A stretch of 64,000 nt of DNA from a virus, in IMG/VR virus record IMGVR_UViG_3300029319_000003, positions 62,001-126,000 of that record; one strand, 5' to 3'. The notes below the pieces were generated by a model. The model did not search any database. It was not told where the DNA came from and worked only from the letters and a program-made list of their open reading frames with translations. Below, piece after piece: positions 38,787 through 52,500 of the stretch. Positions within the stretch are counted from its first letter, which is position 1. Each line of letters starts with the position of its first letter. The position numbers and the translations under genes were made by a program.

Positions 38787-41700
38787 TTAGTAGCCTCCCA
38801 CGGTTGTCATCGTTCCTGTTCGTGGCGCAGTTGCCCCAGTGCGTGTTGTTTTGATCTGAGTGACTGAATTTGTATTTTTATACTTCTTTCCAACTTTGTT
38901 AGATGAGCGGTTGGTTTGAATCAACATATTAAAAATCTTATCCTTGCTGCCGTACTTTGTCGTTGCACTGAGTCGAGACGATTTCGGTGCTCGTCTTGTG
39001 GGAGTAATTAGAAAATACTCATTAAAAACTGGTAATTCAATTCCTGAATCTTTTACAATGCCAAGTTTTGGATTTTCATACGGCTTCTGTCGGCAGAGGA
39101 TTCCACCACCCATTGCATTTTTGTACACCTCGTTAGTAAGCGGCTTCCAAATGGGGCTCTTGATATGCACACCACTCTCGGAGATCTCCAGACCTGCCAA
39201 GTACTCAATACGATTAATCATTTGGTAGTTCATCTTAAACGATGCCGAGCCCTTGATGGAGGAGGGCGCATCTGTAGCGCCAGAGGTAAAATAAGTCCTC
39301 TTCACCGCTGAACTGGTGCCTGAGCCATCAAGCATCAAAGACTTCAACTGGTTTGGCATGCTAACCAGTGCATCGCGAATTGTGGAATGTGGCTCTTGCC
39401 CGTTAGAAATAAGAGTTGACGTAATTATCTCCTTGTCCCTTGACATAAAGTCAACAATGCTATCCGACGTACTAAGATTAAAAATATCAATCGTTCCAAC
39501 TTCTACTGGTGTACTAGAGTTTGCTGTTTTATTGTCGGACTTCATTGAAGCACCAATTCTTGTTTGCGTGCTTGCCTTTGCAAAGGGGTTTAGACTTGTG
39601 AACCCATTGCGAACAAGATTCTTTGAAAGACCAGCCAGCAAGACCGCTGGATTATTATTGGCATCCTCTGCTTGATCTACTTCACATGTAGAATTAATCT
39701 TCACATGTGGATCCACAGCAACTACTGACTGGACCTCGCTTTCGCCCGAAACATTCGGCACCTGTTCGCGAGATCTTTTAATATTGTCCGTCAGCGGTCT
39801 AATTTCTCGATCTTCAATAGACTCAAAAGTCATTCCAAGTGAGGCATATACACTACTCATATTTGATTTATATATTTGTGCTTCATCAGAAAGGGATGAA
39901 TTACTGGATGTGGCAGGCGCTGTGTTCGGGCTGTCACTAGAGTTGTGGCGCAAAATCCCAGCCTCAAAAGCAGTGTAATAAGAATCGTCATGTGCCTCGC
40001 CAGTATCGCTGGTGGCATTTGCCAACAGGTTTAAGGTGCCGGGGTTGGACAACTTAACAATCGCCGGTGACAAAAATGTAAAACTAGTGTTGCTAATTCT
40101 ATCGCCATCGGTAATCTGAGATTGAGGTGTTCTGATTGTAATATCAACATCCTCGCTGGTAAAGTATCTTGCTGTTTCCATCCCCACACGCGCCTTGTAC
40201 TGCGCCCCGCTCAGAGTTAGCAGCCCCGGCTTGGTAGATGGCTCCACCTCTTCAGAGATAGAAAGATAATCATAGCCAGTATTCTTTTCAATATTGCTGT
40301 CAAACGACTCTTCGAAAAACCTCTTTTCAACAGTAAAGCATCTGCGGGCGTGGGTGCTCTTCGTCTTAACAGAACTGGGCTTGCAGGCTCTTTTCCCAGT
40401 CTTGCCCTGCTCCGTCGTCGCTCCAGAGTCCTGCTCGGTTAACCTGCCGATCTTAGAGCATAACTGGTCTATGAGCCTCATGAGCACTGCTACGCCTTTA
40501 GGATTGCCAGTATAAGGGCTAGCCATTGTATAAAGAGCCATACGGATCTTGTCGCCCGAGGAGTGCATAACATTTGTAAGAACACTGAGTGCGTAAAGGT
40601 ATTCTGTGATCGCCTTAATCCAAGGGGCGTCCCGCATATTCTCTTCAGTGTACTTCTTGTTCATTTGATTGATAAAATTTTGTGTAAACCTGTTGGACAC
40701 CACATCAAAGTTTCCGGTGGAGTGATTCTTTTCGGATGCCATCTCGCTAACATGATCGATGTGAGGATCTGATACTTCCACCGTGTGTCGAGACATTCCT
40801 AACTTAGAACCCTCATTGTAATATTGCAACAAGTATTTTCGGCATCGCAAAAGAGTTGAGCGCAGACTCTTTAGAAAAACGACAGTGCCATCCTCAACAT
40901 CCATCTCAATCGAATACTGATAAAAGCCATCAGTGATCGCCGCCATGCCATTGTCTACGCCAGTAAACATTCTAATGTCTCTGTTCTCTACATCATCCAT
41001 TGCCAACTTTACTTCAGACACTGAACCTGAAGAACGCTTGGCTGCTTTGAATGTTCCTCTTTTTTCTCCCGAAATTGCTATCAACTGTGGCGGCGATTCA
41101 GTATCGAAAATCGGCTGACCAGTATATGGCGAGCCCAGCCTATTAAATGTTTCCAACTGTCGTACCCGGTTTCGGAATACTTTTAATGTTTTAATTTTTG
41201 AGTTTTTCATTATAGACTCACGCATGTCTGGACTAGCATTGTTTAACAACTTGCCATACATGGAGTTATCGCGAACCAACTCTCTAAAGTCTACTAAGAA
41301 AGAGAACCGAGCATTGTTGTCTAAAGATCTTGATAACATAATATCAGAAAAATGAGACACCTTCTTTTTCGGATTAACATCATGAGTGGTAAGAACCTTC
41401 ATACGATTTTTGGATGAAAACACTTCATTCTCGATTGTTGTCAAATCAATCTGAAGTCGTTCAATGTCTTCGACATTTCTAAAGTCTTGGATTTTGTCGT
41501 TTGAAACTTCATCTAATGTCAGGCGCACCGAGGTGCTTGTTTTCGAAGAACCTGACCACCATTGTCCGTTATCATCTTGATTTACTGCACCTGTCCAGAT
41601 TGCACCACTTGAATCGTAATAAACATAAGCAGTGGATACAATTTCATAATCATTAATTGCCACATCAGAGACAACCTTTCCATTCATCGCATAAAGATTT

Positions 41701-42428
41701 TCTTCATCAATTTGTAAATTGTAGTCATCTCGGAGAGCCACCATGTCGATGTATGAAACAGCAAAGTAAGCCAAGTGTGCCGGCTCCGACTGCGATACAT
41801 CAAATCGAGTGCGATAAGTAAACTCTGTTATTGAGTTGCCATCATTGTCTGTTGTGCTCAAGGTCTGCGTCAAGTTAGAGTTGTCGCCCTCTACGTCAGT
41901 CGCAACCGACAACTCAACTGCTGTGGTGTGACGTTGATAATAATCATATGCCGCTGTGGCGTCATCAATTCCAAGTTCCTGCATCAACAAAGCAATATCC
42001 TCATCATCGTCTGAGGGGTTGACACCCGTGTTTGAAAGTTGAATAGCATTGGCATTAGATGAAAGAACTGTGGTGACTGCCGGGTCATCACTCTGAATCA
42101 CCTTTAGTTTAAGATACTTTGAAAAATTCTGATCTTCAAACCATGTTGAGATCATACTGTCGTCAAGAGACTCCAGCAGTGACAACTCCAAAGTAACAAT
42201 TAGTTGATTGTTTTTCTCGGATGTGTCCTTTGCTGCATAATTGTGACCTTTGAAATTGGTCACGTTTCGCCCATAGCGATTCTTGTCATAAGCGTGCTCA
42301 CGCGGATGATCGACGTGTGGGTTTGTCTCTTTCAGCGGGGAACCCGACGACTCTAAAAGAATTTCTGTAATATAAACATCTGGGATTATCTCTCCAAGAA
42401 TGTTTTCTTGATTAATATCAGCAGCCAT
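38787..42428 (-). CDS. large virion structural protein, baseplate or fibre region
   Basis: I take the ATG at 42428 (MAADINQENILGEIIPDVYI), which shares a TAATG overlap with the stop of the 367-aa gene; a GTG two codons upstream is possible. The 1213-residue product has charged and beta-rich N-terminal parts, a helical region (about 530-650) and a conserved-looking C-terminal part (MNYQMINRIEYLAGLEISES and ILCRQKPYENPKLGIVKDSG). No catalytic motif, signal or membrane segment is seen. Its place between the giant protein and other baseplate genes suggests a structural role in the tail tip. Confidence 0.65.
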   Translation of the reverse strand: MAADINQENILGEIIPDVYITEILLESSGSPLKETNPHVDHPREHAYDKNRYGRNVTNFKGHNYAAKDTSEKNNQLIVTLELSLLESLDDSMISTWFEDQNFSKYLKLKVIQSDDPAVTTVLSSNANAIQLSNTGVNPSDDDEDIALLMQELGIDDATAAYDYYQRHTTAVELSVATDVEGDNSNLTQTLSTTDNDGNSITEFTYRTRFDVSQSEPAHLAYFAVSYIDMVALRDDYNLQIDEENLYAMNGKVVSDVAINDYEIVSTAYVYYDSSGAIWTGAVNQDDNGQWWSGSSKTSTSVRLTLDEVSNDKIQDFRNVEDIERLQIDLTTIENEVFSSKNRMKVLTTHDVNPKKKVSHFSDIMLSRSLDNNARFSFLVDFRELVRDNSMYGKLLNNASPDMRESIMKNSKIKTLKVFRNRVRQLETFNRLGSPYTGQPIFDTESPPQLIAISGEKRGTFKAAKRSSGSVSEVKLAMDDVENRDIRMFTGVDNGMAAITDGFYQYSIEMDVEDGTVVFLKSLRSTLLRCRKYLLQYYNEGSKLGMSRHTVEVSDPHIDHVSEMASEKNHSTGNFDVVSNRFTQNFINQMNKKYTEENMRDAPWIKAITEYLYALSVLTNVMHSSGDKIRMALYTMASPYTGNPKGVAVLMRLIDQLCSKIGRLTEQDSGATTEQGKTGKRACKPSSVKTKSTHARRCFTVEKRFFEESFDSNIEKNTGYDYLSISEEVEPSTKPGLLTLSGAQYKARVGMETARYFTSEDVDITIRTPQSQITDGDRISNTSFTFLSPAIVKLSNPGTLNLLANATSDTGEAHDDSYYTAFEAGILRHNSSDSPNTAPATSSNSSLSDEAQIYKSNMSSVYASLGMTFESIEDREIRPLTDNIKRSREQVPNVSGESEVQSVVAVDPHVKINSTCEVDQAEDANNNPAVLLAGLSKNLVRNGFTSLNPFAKASTQTRIGASMKSDNKTANSSTPVEVGTIDIFNLSTSDSIVDFMSRDKEIITSTLISNGQEPHSTIRDALVSMPNQLKSLMLDGSGTSSAVKRTYFTSGATDAPSSIKGSASFKMNYQMINRIEYLAGLEISESGVHIKSPIWKPLTNEVYKNAMGGGILCRQKPYENPKLGIVKDSGIELPVFNEYFLITPTRRAPKSSRLSATTKYGSKDKIFNMLIQTNRSSNKVGKKYKNTNSVTQIKTTRTGATAPRTGTMTTVGGY

Positions 42429-43531
42429 TAGCACTCATCTCCAAAGGGTCCGTCGTCTTCGCTGACAGGACTGGTGTAAGTTGAGCCACCATCCGCTGCA
42501 TTCGCGGGACCACAGCCGGGTGGACAATTAATTTCCTCGTTTGCGAACAGACTGTCACGGCGATTTTCTGGGACGTTCTCACAGAAGACCATCGGATCTA
42601 TTTCTTTGTCAACAAAGATATTGAAAAAATATTCAACATAACTGGAGTCGATAGCGGGAAACAACTCCATTGTCCCACCTTCTGGTTCATCAAGCAAGAT
42701 ATTATTTTTTATCATAGTTGGGCGCTGGATGAAGGAGAGCGGTGTCAATTTTTCTTTTGTATGCTGCTTTTCACCACTCAATCCCGGCGTGTGAATTGTG
42801 CCGGATACATCAACATCCTCTACGATAAAAACCTCAATATCATAATTCTTTTTAAGCGACACAGAGTTTATCTCATCAATCTCCAAAAGAAGATAATCAT
42901 TATCAATGTGGATATACGAACCATCTGGATATAATTCATTCGCCAAATTCAAGTCGTTTGCCGAGCCAGCATCAGATGGATTGCCCGGTTTAATTGCCTC
43001 GTCCTCACCTTCAGTATCGGGCGCGGCTTCTTGTTTTACAAGTGTTTTGAATAAAACGTCACTGGGTGTAAGCCGAGGAATTTTTAATGTTGGGTGAGCA
43101 CCAACAACATATTGTAAGGAGCCGGATAACTTGCCCTTTAAAAAGGTAACATTCCAAGCAGGCATTTTATCGGCATGCAAGTCTGTTGATCCGAGAGGAG
43201 CCGCAAGGGCATAGTGTTTTTCATGAGTTGACTGAAACTTCTCGCTTTTAAAACTTAATTTTCCTGACCGCACTTGTTCGTTCAATTCTTTAATTTCTGT
43301 CCCTCGACCGGAATAGATATACTGAGTTTTGAGGGATGGTGTGTCGTCCTCAATGCGGTCTTTAGTTTCGTTCTGCGGCTCGGTGCCGCCGCCGTATTCG
43401 TGATCATACAATATGTTGTCATCAAAAAACGCATAATATACTGGTTCAAACTCACCTTGCGACAAAAGCAATTTGCCGTATTGTGTCAGTTGAACATCAA
43501 GCACGTCTTCTTTTTTATTGAAAAACTCCAT
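42428..43531 (-). CDS. virion structural protein, baseplate adaptor candidate
   Basis: This 367-residue protein begins MEFFNKKEDVLDVQLTQYGK and continues LLLSQGEFEPVYYAFFDDNI, a start shared in type with the 309-aa protein at 35129. It has an acidic middle, NNILLDEPEGGTMELFPAID, and a C terminus with three cysteines (NCPPGCGPANAADG and the final DEC). It overlaps the giant gene by a TAATG junction, with GGAG ten bases ahead, so the two are translationally linked. It probably joins the giant protein to the baseplate, but this is inferred from linkage only. Confidence 0.65.
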   Translation of the reverse strand: MEFFNKKEDVLDVQLTQYGKLLLSQGEFEPVYYAFFDDNILYDHEYGGGTEPQNETKDRIEDDTPSLKTQYIYSGRGTEIKELNEQVRSGKLSFKSEKFQSTHEKHYALAAPLGSTDLHADKMPAWNVTFLKGKLSGSLQYVVGAHPTLKIPRLTPSDVLFKTLVKQEAAPDTEGEDEAIKPGNPSDAGSANDLNLANELYPDGSYIHIDNDYLLLEIDEINSVSLKKNYDIEVFIVEDVDVSGTIHTPGLSGEKQHTKEKLTPLSFIQRPTMIKNNILLDEPEGGTMELFPAIDSSYVEYFFNIFVDKEIDPMVFCENVPENRRDSLFANEEINCPPGCGPANAADGGSTYTSPVSEDDGPFGDEC

Positions 43532-46500
43532 TAACTGTCATCTCCAAATATTTTGCCGGGTCTGCTTGTAGAAACGGTCGCAGTAGGTGCGGAGGTTCTT
43601 GCAACCACAGAGGTGGATGTTTGAGCAGCGACCAGTGCAGATTCTGGATCGTCAATCCGACGTAATGTCGGATCAACAGACACATCTTCTGCTGGAGGCA
43701 TAAACTCAATCACTCCTTCAACATTAACCTTTTCGACCAGTGAGCAGAAATCATATGGCCAGTTGTAACTATACTCTGGGGCTTTTTTACCGACGGCAAA
43801 GTCAAACTTGAATCGATGGTCATCTGCTGAATCTGCGGTGATAGAGTAGTAATTTTGTTCTGCACGCTTCTTGACCTTAAATGTTAACCACCTGACGTTT
43901 GGAGGTAGATTCTTTCCTTCATAGAATTCAATCTTATTCATTTCATGAGAAATGACTGCCTCATCGCGTTCAGCGCGGGTGCCAATTTTTGGAGTAAGCC
44001 CTTGCCAAATATCTGATAAGTCTTTGTTGTCGAAAGTGTGATTGAACTCAAAGACGTACATAACGAATGGGAACTCTCCAGACTTCAACGGGAACCGAAC
44101 AAAATCATATTGTGGGGGAATGTTGTAAACCTTCATTCGCTTAATCATGTCAGAAACCGATGTGTCCCAAACATCCTCTTCCGAGCCATACTCACCTTGC
44201 GGGATCGCGGGCTTACCGGCTTCGACGTTTGTCTTGGTGAGGTTGAACAGTTTTTTCGATATTTTAAAGAAGTTTCGCCCTGCAACCGTCACGGTCTTTG
44301 CGCCATAGTTGCTCGGCTCGTCCACAAAGGGGATCATAACAATCGCTTCAGATATATCTTTTTCATCAGCAACTTCACCAATACGGGAGAATCCCGGTGT
44401 AAAACCACAAACATCAATCAAAGAACCAACTGGACGGGAGCCAACTTGAACAGTTGATAGGTATGCTATAGAGTCGCTTGGTAGTTCCTGAGTAAACCAT
44501 GTTGAGGAGGCAAAATATTGACCGAGGGGTGCATAATCATATGCTCGATAAACTTCTTCGCGTGGTCCGTAAATAACCACTGCATTTAAGTTACCGGCAT
44601 CATATACGGGACCATCAATGTCCAAAGAAGATAGTGTTGCATCAAAATCATCGTACCCAGAGATCGTGGTAAACATCTGGGCGGCGACTTGCTCAGTCGT
44701 CTGGGTCGAAATTGTTCTAATCCTGATTCCGGTCATACCAGTTGGGTTTGGATCATTACTGTTTGAGGTGCCGTCATCAAACCAAACATAGTAAGGATTG
44801 TTTGATTTTCCGTAAATAACAAAATATCCCTGATCAACCCCTGCGCCTCCAAGGTATGCGTTGTTGGAATAATAAGAACCAGACTCGGGGATAACCAGCG
44901 TGACTTGACGCCGACCGTCTTGCAGCGACTGTCGGTCTTTGAGTTCATAACTTTCTGCCAAAGACATAAACACCCCGTCCTTGCTTGTTGGTTTCTCTCC
45001 ATATCCCGTCCACATACCAATTCCAGCGCCAGCCTTGCCAGAAGTATTAATTTCATTCTCGGACCCAAACGCCGGGATCGCATTCCGCACACTTCCTGTT
45101 GCTTTTGTAACAAAGTTTGTATTATCTTCGTTATTAAAGTCGAGAATAGGACATTCGAATCTCGGCTGAATAACCCATGTATCAAAAGTACTTGAATTAG
45201 AATCCTGTGCGGTCTGTGGCAAGAACTCCGTCTGAGTTACATCTGACAAGTTCTCTCGGTTGGGAGTTTGAACCACATCGTATGTTACTTCGCGAAGTCG
45301 GGTTTTTCCAAGCATGTTAATAGACGATGACATTGGCATCCGAGCCTGCCAAGCAGGGGATTTTTTATAATAATTAAATACATTACCATTCGTCCCGCCT
45401 GCTGAAAGAATGTCTCCAATCGCATACATCAAACCTTCACCATTCTCGCCGTACTTTGATCGGATGAATGGCATGGCTCGCGGGACGCCTTGCTGGACAT
45501 ACAGTTTGGCTTCGGAAACAATATCTCCCACGCCGTCGGAATTAACATTAACAGAGCGGAAGAGTTCTGCCGCTTCGGGGTTTAAGTCTTCAATTTCAAC
45601 TCCTGCCAGAATCTCATCCAAAGTATATTTCTTTGTCTCTGTTGCTACGAATGAAAGTCGTGCTGTTGCTCGTCCGTAAAAATACGGAGGCGTGTATGGT
45701 GCCTGTGCAGGATCTTGAATTTTAGCCAAGTCATTGTCGCCTTCATAGAGCGCAGAAGAGGTGACCAGCATTCCAGCAGCGTGATCGTCTTGAACAGAGT
45801 CTTCACCACCACCTGTTAGTACTTCATACATACGGTGCATGTCGGGATCATCGTAAAACTCACTAGGATCAATTGTAATAACCTCGCCATTTGTTTTATA
45901 TCTAAACGGAGGACCAAAATAACGACCCTTTGTTGAGCGCGGCACACTTACCGCCAGTTCTTCATCCTGTCTAAGTTCTTCACGACCAGCAGTTCGACCC
46001 GACTCTTCACTGCCATAAGGACTGACCATCATATCAAAATTTTCTGATTTGTGCAAATTAACATCCATGTAATACACAGTACCCGAAACCATGCTTTTAA
46101 ATCTATTTTCTGGCTGTGAGGCGAATGTGACCATGCCCTTGTTTTTGAGGAAGAATTTTGGAGTCTCTGCAAGGAAGTTGTGCATAGCCAACTCGTAAAG
46201 ATTGTCTTTCTCTCCATTCCATTCAAAGTATGGATATACCCAAGGAGTTCCGCTGGCTAACTTCATATCTGTATTTGTGTTCCATAAATAACTTGGAAGG
46301 TGCGGGTAGCCCAACTCATCACCTCGATAATATGTTGGTGCTGTCATATAAATACGAGCAGAGGACCATTGGGTTGAAGAATCTTTTCGCGGCAAAAGAC
46401 TAAGATCAACAAGCGCTTCAAATGGAAGCCGCATGTCCGGTGTGCGATCAATAAGGTAGCCACAACTTTGTGAAAGCCAAATCTTTCCGTCCTGAGAATC

Positions 46501-49500
46501 GTCACTGAACGGGGGGTTGGGATCTGTACGCCGGATAGCCATCGGTTGGGCTTGACGTGTGTCATTTTTGGCAGCGGTGTTCAATCTTACAAGTTTGAAC
46601 CCTTGCATTTTTTTCCTACCCTGATACATGAACACTTCGTCGTACACGTCTTTTAGTGAATTGTCTGTCTGGCGCTCTAGGAATTGCCTATTCTCATCAT
46701 TGTTGGAGGTGTCTTCAACAACATTTCTCTGCACCTCGCCATAGAAGTTCGGCTTTGTGTACTCATCCATCAGTGCTTCCATTGGATTTAAAGCAAGATT
46801 ATCCGTACCAGTGAAAAGTGGCCAGTCTACTGCAATTCCAGCCTTAACAGTGTTGTATAAAATACCGGGTGCCATGAAGGGCTGCAAACAGGCTTGTCGA
46901 ATCTGGTCTGTCTCAAGTCCGTCGGCGGCTGTAATATTATCAAACATTGCATCAGCAAATAGTTTCCCAATTTGCACGGACCTTTGATTTGGGTAGAATC
47001 CGTTATATGGCAGCAACTTCTTAACTGCATTCACCTTGAGAGTAAATCTAGGCGACGATGCTCCATTAAGATTTTGATGATCCTGTGCGATCTTGTCCAT
47101 ATGAACAATTGTATCGGTGTGTGCATATGTATCGAAGAATTTATCATTGAACTCCAAAGAGGAGCCAACTTGCTTGGATGTGGGAGGTACGCCCATGCGG
47201 TACCACGCCACCAAGTTTGGTGTGTGCCCGTAGCGATCCCAATCATCAGCCTCATCTTCCGCGTTCATGATAAGTTCGTTTGCATTCCATGAAGTACATG
47301 TGCCAGACGAACTCACTGTTGATTCATAAGAGGAGTTCCGCTTGTATACCTCAGTCTTATTGACGACGTGGGGGTTTGTTATTACAAACGGATGACAGGT
47401 TGTGCCCTTGATTGCCGCCCTCACGCCTGATGTTTCTCCGTATTCATTCGCGGCAAGTTCGGCATCATAAAACAGTGCATTAACATTCACGGGCTTGCCG
47501 TGGTTATAGACTCTGGTAACATCAGTGGAACTCAACATACCCCGCGCAATTACAAACTCATCCATCTGACCGTAGAATGGTGCTCCTGCGCCCGGTTTTT
47601 TCGTAAGATAACTGGTGCCAATTTTAACATCACTGATGTAAGTCCATTCTGGGGATGTGGTGGTATTAGCCTTTGCAAAAGAAGAATTTCTCAACGGAGT
47701 TGCGGCGTCAGGGAAGGCTGAAATATTAGCATATCCAGAGGCTTTGGATTCATAAAAAGATACTGGTACATCATCTTCGGTGCCAGTGTTTACATGGGGC
47801 TCGTCGTCAGTCTTGTTGTTGACAGCGGGTAGATAAGTCGAATCGGAATCGTAAGCGTGAGGCTGGGCGAGTCCGTCAACATCGTTCCAAGTTGCAACTC
47901 CAAGTTTTGTATGATCAAGACCATTGTTATCTGATAAGCCAGCCGCGTTGCTACCGCCCTTAAAACTATAATATGCCGTACCTACATTGTGTGTACCCAC
48001 ATTGTCCCACAGACCCAAGTTTGCTCGCTGAAGCATTCCGTATACAGGGCTTCCATTAACCCACACGCGAATGCAGGAATTGCCAGCGTTTTCAAGAGCG
48101 AGGTCGCCATCAGTACCGGCATACTTCAAATTGCTTCCCGCGCCGCCCTTGTCGATTGCCACTGGGGGGATGTATTGAACTGCAATATGTGTCCAAATTC
48201 CCGGTTCGATGACTGTCGGATTGTTCAACTCTGGGTCGTTCCAAAACCTCACAATGTTTTTCTGATCTTCACCGGGCTGATTTGAATCACCTGTTAGCGT
48301 ACCAAGAGATTCAAAGAAACTATCAACCTGCCCTTGTGGGTTAATATCATGAGTAGCGCCATCCGCTGCTGTTAAATGATAATTTCCAACATCTGCATTA
48401 TTACAACGAGTATCAAACCAGTGAAGTTGTTTCCTTGTTTGTACTTCGGTCCCTCCAACAAATTCTGGCACTTTACCAGTGCCGCCGGCACAGTGCTCCG
48501 AACTTCGGCGCAACCACATACCTTGCCAATAGTTCGCGATAGTGGCGTTGACTGGATCATACGAGTCGCCTTCAATCTTGTCTTGATGCCGGTTTCCTTC
48601 CTGTTCATACAGGCTGCTCGCCCCGCCAAACGATTCCTCATCCGACATAGGGCTGATAACACTTGTCGCGTTGGGCATTTCGTCATCGCTATAAGAACCA
48701 GAGAAGCCGGCATAACCATATGATCCAACATACCTGTTTTGCATGTCTTCATCATCGACATTTTCTGGAAGTTTCACCCAGAATGATGTAAAGAACGGAG
48801 TTCCTTGTCTAGCAGTTTTTCCAAGGGCAGTGGTCGTAGCGTCCGTTGGACCGGGACCACCGGCTGCTTTGGTGAGTTGCCCCCACGGTGCATCAACAAA
48901 GCCCTTCGTAACCATTGAATAAGTGTCCGACGAGGTATTCACGCCAGTGCCGCCCAGTGTATATTCAGTAAAATAATTACCGCCTGTTGTCGAGAGATCA
49001 ACAGTGCTATCAAGATGTGCCCAAAGCCTGTCGTTTGTGTCATGAATTTCTGCAACAAAATCAGCAGCCGCAGTTGTTCCAAGCGCCGATGCTGAAGCAT
49101 ATGTTGATGTATGCATTTCGCCGCTATCGTCTACGTTGAACGCCAGCGCGGCATTAGGGCTGGAGTCAACACTCGTCTGCAAACTGGATGTAACAGTATT
49201 TAAAAATTCATCATTCAAATATGAATTTCTTGCAAGAGTAATAATTCCATGATTAGTTTTTGCTGCAACAAAGCCGCCATTCACAATGGCTTTATTCGGC
49301 TCGCCAGTGTAAGATGTTTCAAAAGTTGTGCCCTCGTCGTGGCTATATGTCGTAGTAAGTTTTGCTTCTGACTTTCCACTGCCAGTGATGCCGCCACCCG
49401 GCAATTCCAAGAAGTCTTTATTATCAACTCTAAAGTCGCCACCATTTATCGTAACGTAATGTGACATATGTGAGGAAATATTAAACTCAGGAACTACTGT

Positions 49501-52500
49501 ATATTTCTTGGTAGCGGAACGAATGTCTGCGTCATAATCCTCATAATCATTATACCAAGGATAGCGACCAATTGCGCCAGAAACTTTCGGAGTGTGCCAC
49601 GGCAAACCTGCTTCTTCCGCAACGTCTGACTGGCACTGGTGAATGTATTGCAGTTGTGCGCGGGGGGCAGGCTTGGTCCATACCACTTGCGTTGATCCGT
49701 TCATCAATCTTGATTTGGCAGTGGAGAAGGACGAGACGGCTTCAATAAACGACGAAGTGGGGCGCACCATTCTCATCATTCTCTCAAGACCCATGTAAGC
49801 AAGATCGCCCTTGTATTCTTTGCGGTAAACTAGTGGAAACGTCTGTTGGTCATCGGTGGTTTCTGTATTATTAATTTCAGACAACACTTGGGCTGCATAT
49901 GTGATTCCGTTATCAAAGTCGTCCATACACCAAATAGAATCAAACTGGTAGCGGTAATGGTTACTTCTTTGAATTTTGGAAGCGTTATCATTAACATGCT
50001 GGGCATTTTCAAAGCAGCCATTATAACTGCTTGCCATGTCTGCAACAACGTCTTCCCAACTCTCATAACTTGCACGATTGGAACCCATCCCAGCCCAGCC
50101 AGCCTTTATTGCCATCCAGTTCCACTGAAGGTTGTATCTTGCTGTCGCCTGCTTGCCATAAACAGCATTAACACTGCCCGTGCTGCGGATGCGGATGCCG
50201 TCTTTAAGTTGCTCGCCAAAATGGTTTCCTGTTACAGATGTACTGACTTCATTGCTGCATGAAATATCCCGCCAGAATGAACGAATAATTCCAGAGTTTC
50301 TATCGTACCCGTTTGACCCGGTGCCGGCAACCTCTGCATATTCTGTTCTACTGCGAACCTTATTTAAAGTGACGTGCCTGTGTTTTGGATAAATATATTC
50401 TGAGTATTTGAGTGATACAAAGTCGATTTGTGAATCTACAGAATCACCAGCATACAAAGAGTACAATTGATCGTACATTTGATCTGTAGAGCACTTAACC
50501 TTTCCGATTCGGTTTGTCAAGTGTGGATTTGCATAACACTCAAGATTATTACTGTAAGGGTGCTTTAATCTCGATCCAAGATCGCTGCCGTCCATATTAA
50601 GTCGATGGGTCATCGGCAAGTTCCATGCAACGCTCGGCTCAATGTAGTTTACAAACGTATCAGATCTTGAATCTCTAAATACAACTTCTCGTCCTGCGGA
50701 AGAAGTAAAGTTTCTAATTACTGGTCGATCCATGACCGAAATTGTGTTGGACTTTCTGTGAGCCCGCCAAACTGGGTTTTGACCAGACCTAACCTGCTTC
50801 CAAGAACCCCAACCCCAAGGACCATGACGGTGATTGATGAGCGCATTGGTAGATGCAGCCATGCCCAAGGCATATCCATCGTGTGCCACCATTGCACGCT
50901 CGCCATCGACAGATGGAAGCCCGGTAACAAACTGCTGATTAATATAATTCCAATTTCCATAAACGTCTGTTGTTGATGGAGTGCTGGTAGTTTTCCAATC
51001 AAACTTCGAAGACGTATATCCAACAGTATTGCTTGCAGTGTTGATTGGTTCGTAAATGATTGTATTTAAGTTAACAAAATCAACTGGAATGTATGGGTTC
51101 ACCACAGTGTCTTTGTCAGCACCGTGGGATTTGCCATATCCTTGTTTAGCAAAAAAGTAGCCGTGAGGGATAGGGATACTTGCGAAATCGCCAGCGCCGC
51201 TTGTGACCACACCAATGTCACTTGCAGTTGGGAATTGCAATTGATGATTGTACTCGGGAGAACCATAGTTGTGGGTTCTGCTCATGCCAATCGATAAGTT
51301 ATCAAACCTTGTAACATAGCCCCTTCGAAGGTGTGCTTGAGAGCCGTCGAATTTGCGGGCGGTACCAGAACCTGCAACACTGTATTTTGTCGTTTTTATA
51401 GTAGAGTGTGTGTCCGTAAAGGTCACTTCATCCAGTTCGGTGTCGGAAATTTTCCCTGTCCCGTGGTTAGCAGCCCAAATAGGTTTAATTAAAATTGAAG
51501 CAGAGACACCTGAAGGATCTACATCAAACAACGAAGCGGTGTAAAAATGCCCTGCTCTTGAGCCAGTATCTTTGTTGTTAATTGCTGCCACAAGGCTTGT
51601 TGCTCCTTCGACACCGTTGGCTCCCTTGCTCCAAATCCCACCCCCCTCTACCATTGCGGGAATCGTATCATGAGGCGTCTCCAAGGTTAGTGACTTGCCA
51701 TTCATGTTAGAGGTATAAGTGCCACCTGTTTTACCCCCCGAGTTTACAACAATAACAACAGTTGCTGCGCCGGTAACAAGATCTTCTTTATAAGAATTGT
51801 GAACCCACGAATATTGATAATCAGATCGTGGAATTTGATGCTGGACATACCAGTTGTCATATTGTGTGCTACCGCTGGGCTTATAAAGTGTTTGATTGAA
51901 ATTGCTCAAATAACCGTGCGCGTCCACTGTATGGGCAGCATTTCTATTAACCTTGTGCCAGTTACCCGCTCCAGAGGTTTCAGCGAGCATTCCACCGGGA
52001 TAACCGCCGGCAAACCACTCTTCGCGTCCTCCTCCGATAAGGGTGTGTTCTGCCTGCCACATCTTAAGGTGATTGCGAACATCCAAGTTGCGATAATTTA
52101 AATTGTTATATGGCGACAACTCTCCAGACTCAAGATCTGTTGACCCCAACCCTAGAGTATCAGGAGCGCCGGGAGCGCTGAACCGAGAAGTAATAACATG
52201 TTCACTGCGACCTCGCACTGGCAAAGTATAATCAAATACGCCGCTAACCGCTGGAGATACGGTGACTGGTACCAACTTCTCATGGAGCGAACCACTCTTG
52301 ACAAGCCAGCGGTTTTGCTCGCCTCGACCAAAGGTTTGCAGAATCTCATAATCTCTTGCATAGTTTCCAAGATTAACTGATCCTGTGGTCGATTTAATAT
52401 TTCTTAAGTTGACTGGGCGTTTCGCCGTCTCATCACGAAGGCGATTCGCAGCCGGGTAGAACACACCGTATGCCACGGCTGCATCCATGAACGCTTGAGG